Origin: Spirochaetales bacterium
Lineage (GTDB): Bacteria; Spirochaetota; Spirochaetia; Sphaerochaetales; Sphaerochaetaceae
Direction: 5' to 3'
Length of the DNA: 23,433 nucleotides
Assembly (NCBI GenBank): GCA_022784805.1
Contig: JALFYG010000244.1
Span: 1-23,433, forward strand
The notes beneath the pieces were generated by a model. That model was not told the origin of the DNA. It searched no databases and saw only the letters and a program-made list of their open reading frames with translations. Below, one piece after another: positions 6,268 through 12,319 of the stretch; within the stretch, counting starts at the first letter, position 1; each line of letters starts with the position of its first letter. The position numbers and the translations under genes were made by a program.

Positions 6268-7339
6268 TCAGCCTCCCATTTTCCACATTGAAGTGAAGGG
6301 ATGAAGAATTATTTTCGTGATAATTCTCATCAGGAAGAAATGTACACCATACCTGGGAGTAATCAGGGAGGGAGGACAACACTTCTCCTCTCTTCTTTGA
6401 GTCAAGCTCAAGTAACACGTCATCGAGAAGCAGAATTGGCTTCTTTCCAGTCTTCTGGGAGAAATATAAAGCCTCTGCAATTCTGAAAATAAGGGAACAG
6501 AGTCTAAGCTGACCTGTGGAACCTATTTGTGCAAAGGGTCCATATTGGCTCATGACAACGAACCTGTCTCTATGGATACCACTAGTGGTAGTGTTCATCT
6601 TCTTGTCTCTATCGAGAGTGGAAAGAAGAATGGACTCTATTTCCTCCACAGATCCTCCTTCTTTCCATGAAGGCTGATAGTTTACGCTGAGATTAAAATC
6701 CGTACCTGATATTCTGGAAAAAAGAGGAGGAAATATCTTATTGAACTCATAAACGGCACCGGCTCTCTCTTCCATTATCTCCATACCATAGGTTGCAAGT
6801 CTGTTGTTATAGAGGGAAATAAGATAATCATCACCACTTCTGATGGCTGCATTTCTCTGGGCCAATATGGCCCTGTAGGACCTAATGGCATCGAAATAGG
6901 CTGTTGAATGGAGAGAAAGCATCTGATCAAAGAATTTTCTTCTCTCTTCAGGCTCTCCTTTGACGTAGGAAATATCTTCATGGGAAAAGACTATGCAGGG
7001 AAAACGATAAACCAGTTCTTTTCTGTCTTTTACTTCTTTTCCATCAAGAATGATCTTTCTTTGATTAGAGAAAAAAGAAACAGTTATGTTGCCTTTCTCA
7101 CATTCTTCTTCATCTTCATAGTTTCCTGAGATGAAAAAACCGTCTTTGCCCCATGAAATACACTCCTTCAGATAACTGGTTCTGAAGGATGAGCCATAAG
7201 AGAGAATGTACAATGCTTCGAGAACATTGGTCTTTCCCTGTCCATTGGGACCGGTAAGGATGACTGACTTACTGTCACACTCTACATTCTCAACAACTAA
7301 GTTTCTAAAGTCAGAAGCTCTGAGAGAAGTAAATTTCAT
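6260..7339 (-). CDS. recF: DNA replication and repair protein RecF
   Basis: RecF is an SMC-like ATPase that acts with RecO and RecR to load RecA at gapped or stalled forks. The 359-residue product has Walker A GPNGQGKT at residues 30-37, an ABC signature region STGQLRLCSLIFRIAEAL near 280, and Walker B ILLLDDVLLELD near 305. The N-terminal MKFTSLRASDFRN is typical (RecF proteins begin with a beta strand followed by 'L..FRN'). The ATG overlaps the dnaN stop codon by one base (TGATG), and the 3' end overlaps the DUF721 gene by eight bases, so the three genes form one translationally coupled unit. Confidence 0.96.
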   Translation of the reverse strand: MKFTSLRASDFRNLVVENVECDSKSVILTGPNGQGKTNVLEALYILSYGSSFRTSYLKECISWGKDGFFISGNYEDEEECEKGNITVSFFSNQRKIILDGKEVKDRKELVYRFPCIVFSHEDISYVKGEPEERRKFFDQMLSLHSTAYFDAIRSYRAILAQRNAAIRSGDDYLISLYNNRLATYGMEIMEERAGAVYEFNKIFPPLFSRISGTDFNLSVNYQPSWKEGGSVEEIESILLSTLDRDKKMNTTTSGIHRDRFVVMSQYGPFAQIGSTGQLRLCSLIFRIAEALYFSQKTGKKPILLLDDVLLELDSKKRGEVLSSLPDYSQVWCTFLPDENYHENNSSSLHFNVENGRLNV

Positions 7340-8445
7340 CAGTTCTGCATTGGCATCAAAACAAAGAGATAGTCTTTTTCAGGTTCCGGTGTAAATACCA
7401 TGGCTGCTGTAGGAGTATTGTAGGAAATCTTGAAGAATTCACTTTCAATCTTCTTTACAGTAGGTAACAGCAAGGAACAGTTGAAGCTGATCTTTGCTGT
7501 AGGACCGTCATATTCACATGGAATGATCTGCTTGGAGTCACCGAAATCAGTGTTTTCACCACTTACCATTACACCTTCTGTGTTGAGATCAACAAAGATT
7601 CTCTTTGATTTTGATTCAATAAGGACGGCGTTGAGGTTGATGGCCTTCTCCATATCTGAGACTTTCATCTTACATGTGTAGCTGAGATTCTTTGGAATGA
7701 CTCTGTCGTAGTTTGGATAGTTTCCACCGATAAGGGAAGAAGAAATTATTCTGTCTCCGATCTTTGCATAGATGGTGTCTCCATCAATGGCGATTGAGAA
7801 TACTCCTTCCAAAGAAGAAATGGACTTAAAAGCCTGGAGGAACTTGACAGGTATGATTACAGATGGGAAAGAAGGTATTTCCTGCTCAAAAGAGCGTGCT
7901 ATATATGCAAGTCTTCTTCCATCAGTGGCAACCAATACAAGCTTTTCATCTTTCTTTTCCATGTAGACGCCTGTGAGGAAGAAACGAGTGTTGTCTTCAC
8001 TTACAGCAAAAGATGTCTTATCTATCATCTCGACATAATCTTTCTGAGGAAGAGAGAAGAACAAGCTACTGTTGCAGCTCTCAATCTCAGGATACTTGGA
8101 AGCATCCATTGTCTTCAGGTTAATGTTGATGTTGTTTTCGCCTTCTGTTGGTCTGATGGTGAGTTTTCCGCCTTCTTCTGAGAACTCAATGTCACAGTCA
8201 GGCATATTCTTCATGACTGCTACAAGTTTCTCGCAGAAAACTGTAGTAGATCCAGGGACTATTGTATTTACGGCGATAGTGGAGACAAAGCTCATTTTTC
8301 CGTCTGTAGCCTTGATAGTAAGAGAGTCTCCGTTGTTTTCCAAATAAACGTTGCTTGTTATTGAAAGTGAGTTCTTCTGAGTGGAAAAACTCATGGCGTA
8401 TTCTATTTCTTGTCTTAATGTCTGGCACTGGCAGATGAATTTCAT
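7339..8445 (-). CDS. dnaN: DNA polymerase III beta subunit (sliding clamp)
   Basis: This 368-residue protein is the ring-shaped processivity clamp, made of three similar domains per monomer. Recognisable family segments are MKFICQCQTLRQEI at the start, FFLTGVYMEKKDEKLVLVATDGRRLA in the second domain, IPVKFLQAFK, IGGNYPNYDRVIP, and the C-terminal FVLMPMQN corresponding to the usual 'MP.r' end. The ATG at 8445 has a GGAGG site five bases upstream. The 3' end overlaps recF by one base. The 262-base spacer before it, towards dnaA, carries the candidate oriC. Confidence 0.97.
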   Translation of the reverse strand: MKFICQCQTLRQEIEYAMSFSTQKNSLSITSNVYLENNGDSLTIKATDGKMSFVSTIAVNTIVPGSTTVFCEKLVAVMKNMPDCDIEFSEEGGKLTIRPTEGENNININLKTMDASKYPEIESCNSSLFFSLPQKDYVEMIDKTSFAVSEDNTRFFLTGVYMEKKDEKLVLVATDGRRLAYIARSFEQEIPSFPSVIIPVKFLQAFKSISSLEGVFSIAIDGDTIYAKIGDRIISSSLIGGNYPNYDRVIPKNLSYTCKMKVSDMEKAINLNAVLIESKSKRIFVDLNTEGVMVSGENTDFGDSKQIIPCEYDGPTAKISFNCSLLLPTVKKIESEFFKISYNTPTAAMVFTPEPEKDYLFVLMPMQN

Positions 8446-8489
8446 AGTAGCCTCCGATTATATCTATTATATCATTAAATATAACAATC

Positions 8490-8527
8490 TAGTAGTAATA
8501 ATATAGTCTTCCAAAAATGTTAAAAAC
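8490..8527 (-). promoter_or_regulatory. Possible basal unwinding element: box, GC-richer step and DnaA-trios
   Basis: Read on the minus strand, TTTTTAACA (8526-8518) is followed by a short GGAAGAC-containing step and then TATTATTACTACTA. The complement of the last part is a run of TAG/TAA trinucleotides (plus strand 8490-8501). This matches the order DnaA box, GC-rich step, DnaA-trios and AT-rich DNA described for Bacillus subtilis oriC. The box adjacent to the trios is a weak variant, so the call is tentative. Confidence 0.5.
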
Positions 8528-8661
8528 TCAATCATTTCATTATTTTGAAAGAAATTGAGATGTGGAAAACCTGTTAAAAACTTTTCACATTTTTTTAACA
8601 TTCAAAAATCCATGTGGAAAACTAAATTTTTTTTAACTCACTTTTTAACATTTTAAATTTG

Positions 8662-8703
8662 TTTTCCACATTTTATTAACAGGTTTTCCCCAAGTTTTTA
8701 ACA
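8662..8703 (+). repeat. Four DnaA-box-like 9-mers in 11-bp register
   Basis: TTTTCCACA (8662), TTATTAACA (8673), TTTTCCCCA (8684) and TTTTTAACA (8695) start exactly 11 bases apart, in the same orientation, with 2-base gaps. This spacing is known from arrays of low-affinity DnaA sites in E. coli oriC. Confidence 0.65.
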
Positions 8704-8707
8704 CTTT

Positions 8708-10066
8708 TTATTTCGAATTTTCACTAATGATCCTATTGATGGCATCTACGGTTTTTCTGGTAGATTCGTCAACTTCTATCAGTGATTCCACTTGCTGCAC
8801 TGAGTATCTGACGGATGTATGGTCCTTATTGAGATACTTTCCGATATCGCTTTGAGTAAAGTGTCCATAGTTGTATGCAATGTAAATTGCAATCTGTCTT
8901 GGAATCTTTATGTTTTTGCTTCTTGATGCCCCCTTCATATCAATAAGTGATACATTGAAGTAGTTTGCAGTGGCTGTGAAGACATCGTTTATAGAATAGT
9001 TGGCATTGATGGTGACCTGTTCGACCACCATGTTTTTAAGCTGTTCCTTGGCCATTTCGATGGTTGCCTTTGTCCCGATAAGCTTTGCAATTCCGCTTAT
9101 TGTTATCAAGGCACCTTCAAGATCTCTTACGTTTGTCCTTACGGCCTGGCAGATGTAATCAAGAACGTTATCAGGGATATCGAGATTTTCTTCTTTGTTC
9201 TTCTGTTTTGCTATGGCTACACGAACTTCATACTTAGGAGGTCTCAAATCTACATTGAGACCGCTGGAGAATCTTGTCCTGAGCCTGTCTGTGATGTCTG
9301 TAAGTTCTGTTATAGGACGGTCACAGGTGAAAACAATCTGTTTGTTGTTATGGTAGAGCTCCACGAAGGTATGGAAGAGCTCTTCCTGGGTGGACTCTTT
9401 CTTCTGGAGAAAGTGGATATCATCAATAAGAAGGACATCTGCATTTCTGTAGGTCTTTTTGAACTTATTGTTTGATTCCTTGTTTCCGAAGGAAGCGATG
9501 AACTCATTGGTAAAGGACTCTGCCGTGACATAGATGATGTTCATGTCAGGGTGATTGTCATAGATGTAGTTTCCTATTGCCTGCAACAAGTGAGTCTTTC
9601 CAAGTCCTACGCCTCCATAGATGAGACAAGGGTTGAAAGGATTGTTTCCAGGGTTCATTGCAATTACCTGCGCAGCCCTGAATGCGATGTCCGAGTTGTC
9701 TCCTTCAATGAAGTTGTCCAGGGTATATCTGGGATTCAAAGTAGGATTCTTGTTTACAGTCTCTTTTTTCTGTGTGACATTTACTGTTTCCTTTGTCTGT
9801 GCCTTTACCTCAGAGACCTTTGTATCTGTTGAGACTTCAATGGATACAGTGATGTTTTCTCCTGTCTTTACAGAGAGAACATTCTCAAAAACAGTCTTGT
9901 AGTCCTTGATACTGTCCAATATGAATTTTGATTGGGCTGTAATTAGTGCCAATCCATCATTTATACTTCTAAGCTCTACCCTTGATAGGAGCATTGATGC
10001 TTTTGAAGGGAGAGTGTCCGATAATTGTGCTTTTACTTCGTTCCAAAGCTGATCCAAATCTTCCAT
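8708..10066 (-). CDS. dnaA: Chromosomal replication initiator protein DnaA
   Basis: DnaA binds boxes at oriC, oligomerises with ATP and opens the duplex. The 452-residue product has domain I (MEDLDQLWNEVKAQL, residues 1-70), a threonine- and lysine-rich flexible linker (about 75-110), the AAA+ domain with GGVGLGKT at 151-158, Walker B LLIDDIHFLQKK and RLRTRFSSGL, and the C-terminal helix-turn-helix with DHTSVRYS, which reads the DnaA box. The ATG at 10066 is chosen because domain I starts there; the open frame upstream encodes a hydrophobic stretch foreign to DnaA. There is no clear ribosome-binding site, but a promoter lies just upstream. The stop codon is four bases from the nearest DnaA-box-like 9-mer of oriC. 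Confidence 0.96.
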   Translation of the reverse strand: MEDLDQLWNEVKAQLSDTLPSKASMLLSRVELRSINDGLALITAQSKFILDSIKDYKTVFENVLSVKTGENITVSIEVSTDTKVSEVKAQTKETVNVTQKKETVNKNPTLNPRYTLDNFIEGDNSDIAFRAAQVIAMNPGNNPFNPCLIYGGVGLGKTHLLQAIGNYIYDNHPDMNIIYVTAESFTNEFIASFGNKESNNKFKKTYRNADVLLIDDIHFLQKKESTQEELFHTFVELYHNNKQIVFTCDRPITELTDITDRLRTRFSSGLNVDLRPPKYEVRVAIAKQKNKEENLDIPDNVLDYICQAVRTNVRDLEGALITISGIAKLIGTKATIEMAKEQLKNMVVEQVTINANYSINDVFTATANYFNVSLIDMKGASRSKNIKIPRQIAIYIAYNYGHFTQSDIGKYLNKDHTSVRYSVQQVESLIEVDESTRKTVDAINRIISENSK

Positions 10067-10075
10067 AGTTCTACT

Positions 10076-10104
10076 ATCATAATTCAACAGAATTCCAAGG
10101 GCAA
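10076..10104 (-). promoter_or_regulatory. Putative dnaA promoter
   Basis: On the minus strand TTGCCC (10104-10099), 17 bases and TATGAT (10081-10076) form a plausible sigma-70-type promoter. The -10 ends nine bases before the dnaA ATG, so the expected transcript would have about three bases of leader. No transcription data support it. Confidence 0.4.
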
Positions 10105-10154
10105 GAACGATATACCAAAGTACACCTCTTGTGTTTTGATTCAACCCCTATGTA

Positions 10155-10182
10155 TTGAGCCGATACTAATGATTATGATAAT
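10155..10182 (+). promoter_or_regulatory. Putative gyrB promoter
   Basis: TTGAGC (10155-10160), a 16-base spacer and GATAAT (10177-10182) resemble a sigma-70-type promoter. The -10 lies in the left arm of an 18-bp palindrome. The expected start site is near 10189, leaving about 47 bases of leader. Confidence 0.35.
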
Positions 10183-10194
10183 ATATATATTATC
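10177..10194. repeat. 18-bp AT palindrome
   Basis: GATAATATA followed by TATATTATC is a perfect inverted repeat without spacer. It lies between the divergent dnaA and gyrB genes, directly beside an alternating CA/CG tract. Its form suits either a dimeric regulator site or cruciform extrusion under negative supercoiling. Confidence 0.5.
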
Positions 10195-10195
10195 T

Positions 10196-10209
10196 CACGC
10201 ACGCGCGCG
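10196..10209. other. Alternating pyrimidine-purine (CA/CG) tract
   Basis: CACGCACGCGCGCG is strictly alternating and GC-rich within very AT-rich DNA. Such tracts can adopt Z-DNA under negative supercoiling (established chemistry). It would lie in the gyrB 5' leader if the putative promoter is correct. Confidence 0.6.
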
Positions 10210-10235
10210 AGGAATTCAAACTAAAAGGTTAAGCA

Positions 10236-12308
10236 ATGAACGAAGAAGAAATGAAGATTGCGGGACATACCGCCGAAGAGCTTGAGAATGAGCTTAAGGC
10301 CAGTGTCCAGTACGATTCATCCGGCATTACAGTTCTCAAGGGTCTTGAAGCCGTAAGGCAAAGACCTGGAATGTATATTGGATCAACAGGCATAGATGGT
10401 CTCCACCATCTTGTCTATGAAGTCCTTGATAATGCCATCGATGAAGCTATGGCAGGATTCTGTAACGATATTCAAGTCTATTTTGAAGACGGCGAATATG
10501 GCGAAGTATGTACAGTCGAAGATAACGGAAGAGGTATTCCTGTAGATATACACCCGGGGGAAGGAAAGAGCGCTCTTGAAGTTGTTCTTACACAGCTCCA
10601 TGCCGGAGGTAAATTCGATCATAACGCATATAAAGTCTCAGGTGGACTTCATGGTGTAGGTGTTTCATGTGTAAACGCCCTCTCTGACTGGATGCAGGTC
10701 ACTGTACACAGAGCTCCACATATATACAGACAGATTTACTCAAAGGGTATTCCTCAGACAGAAGTCGAAGTCATCGGTGACACAGACCGCACCGGTACTA
10801 TTGTCAGCTTTACTCCAGACTTCACTGTCATGGAGGAAAACTCCTTCGATTACGATACTCTCAGTAAGAGATTCAGGGAACTCAGTTACCTTAACAAGGG
10901 AATCTCCATCACTGTTACAGACAGACGTGGAGGAGAAGAGAGGAAAGAGTCTTTCCATGCTGAAGGTGGTCTCTCTTCTTATGTCAAATATCTCAATGAG
11001 TATAAGACTGTGCTCTCCGATCCTATCTCTCTTGAAGGAGAGGGAACTACGGAAAAGAATGGCGCCGGAGATCCTGTATCTGTTGAGGTTGCAATCCAGT
11101 ACAACGATAAATTCGATGAGAAAGTCGTTACTTTTGTAAACAACATCAACACCCGTGAAGGTGGTACTCACCTCTCAGGTTTCAAGGCTGCTCTTTCCAG
11201 ATGCTTCAATAACCAGCTTAAAAACAGCCAGAAGTACATGAAGATATATTCTGGGTCACTTGATTCCAAAGATATCGCTGAAGGCCTTACAGCAGTTATT
11301 TCCGTAAAGATTCCTAATCCTCAGTTTGAGGGTCAGACCAAGATGAAGCTTGGTAACTCCAGCGTCAAGGGTATCGTAGACTCACTTGTCTATGAGAAGT
11401 TGACTAACTTCTTCGATGAATTCCCTGAGGTATTGGATAAGCTTCTGAATAAGGTTACTCAGGCTGCTCTTGGAAGAGTCGCCGCCCAGAAGGCAAGAGA
11501 TAACATCAGAAAGAAGAATGAAGGCGGTGGATTACCCGGTAAGCTTGCCGACTGTTCTATGCATGATCCTGAGAAGTGTGAGCTCTTTATTGTAGAGGGT
11601 GACTCTGCCGGTGGATCTGCAAAGAGCGGAAGAGATAGAAATTTCCAGGCTATTCTTTCTCTTTGGGGAAAGATGCTTAACGTTGAGAAGGCTCAGGAAG
11701 CCAAGGTTCTCAATAACGAGAAACTTCTTCCTGTCATCCAGTCAATCGGTGCAGGCATCACCCGTTATAACGCTGGAAGTCAGAGCGAAAGCGATGATGA
11801 GGAAGAGAAAAAGAAAGAAGACAAGCTTTTCGATCTTGGAAAGGTCAGATATCACAAGATCATCATCATGGCCGATGCCGATGTCGATGGAAGCCATATC
11901 AGAACCCTCCTTTTGACCTTCTTCTACAGATACATGAGACCTATCATCGAGGCTGGCTACGTCTACTTTGCAATGCCTCCTCTCTATAAGTTCTCTGGTC
12001 CAAGAATTTCCAAACCGATCTATGCATATACTGAAGAAGAAAGACCTGAGAGACTGGCTGAGGCTGTAGCTCTTACAGGAGACGTAAACAAGGTTGCTGT
12101 CCAGAGATACAAAGGTCTTGGAGAGATGAATCCTGATCAGCTTTGGGAGACAACAATGAATCCTGAAACAAGAATGCTGGGAAAGGTTCATCTTGCTGAC
12201 GCAGAAGAAGCTGACCGTGTCTTCTCTATGCTTATGGGAGAAGAAGTCGAACCAAGAAGAGAGTTTATTGAGCAGAATGCAACATATGCTCAGAACCTTG
12301 ACATTTAA
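10236..12308 (+). CDS. gyrB: DNA gyrase subunit B
   Basis: GyrB is the ATPase and TOPRIM subunit of gyrase, which introduces negative supercoils ahead of forks. The 690-residue product shows the GHKL ATPase motifs EVLDNAIDEA, DNGRGIPVDIH and SGGLHGVGVSCVNALS, then QTKMKLGN. The TOPRIM domain carries EGDSAGGSAKSGRDRNFQAI near residue 454 and MADADVDGSHIRTLLLTF near 544, and the end contains QRYKGLGEMNPDQLWETTM. An acidic and lysine-rich insertion (about residues 512-530, SQSESDDEEEKKKEDK) sits inside TOPRIM where many GyrB proteins have a short loop. The start ATG has AAAAGG seven bases upstream; a second ATG five codons later is possible. gyrA follows after 11 bases. Confidence 0.97.
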   Translation: MNEEEMKIAGHTAEELENELKASVQYDSSGITVLKGLEAVRQRPGMYIGSTGIDGLHHLVYEVLDNAIDEAMAGFCNDIQVYFEDGEYGEVCTVEDNGRGIPVDIHPGEGKSALEVVLTQLHAGGKFDHNAYKVSGGLHGVGVSCVNALSDWMQVTVHRAPHIYRQIYSKGIPQTEVEVIGDTDRTGTIVSFTPDFTVMEENSFDYDTLSKRFRELSYLNKGISITVTDRRGGEERKESFHAEGGLSSYVKYLNEYKTVLSDPISLEGEGTTEKNGAGDPVSVEVAIQYNDKFDEKVVTFVNNINTREGGTHLSGFKAALSRCFNNQLKNSQKYMKIYSGSLDSKDIAEGLTAVISVKIPNPQFEGQTKMKLGNSSVKGIVDSLVYEKLTNFFDEFPEVLDKLLNKVTQAALGRVAAQKARDNIRKKNEGGGLPGKLADCSMHDPEKCELFIVEGDSAGGSAKSGRDRNFQAILSLWGKMLNVEKAQEAKVLNNEKLLPVIQSIGAGITRYNAGSQSESDDEEEKKKEDKLFDLGKVRYHKIIIMADADVDGSHIRTLLLTFFYRYMRPIIEAGYVYFAMPPLYKFSGPRISKPIYAYTEEERPERLAEAVALTGDVNKVAVQRYKGLGEMNPDQLWETTMNPETRMLGKVHLADAEEADRVFSMLMGEEVEPRREFIEQNATYAQNLDI

Positions 12309-12319
12309 AGGAGGATGCA

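Larger units (their letters stand above)
8446..8707. other. oriC: Candidate replication origin oriC (dnaN-dnaA spacer)
   Basis: This AT-rich 262-base spacer contains three TTTTCCACA-type DnaA boxes: 8561-8569 and 8613-8621 on the minus strand, 8662-8670 on the plus strand. Looser variants TTTTTAACA, TTATTAACA and TTTTCCCCA fill much of the rest. AT-rich DNA at 8461-8510 next to dnaN would serve as the unwinding element. The location beside dnaA and the strand switch of gene orientation nearby support the call. Confidence 0.8.

Noticed and set aside
10067..10144. 26-residue N-terminal extension of DnaA with a hydrophobic segment
   Set aside because: DnaA domain I begins at the ATG at 10066, the extension is unlike any DnaA, and the putative promoter lies inside it.
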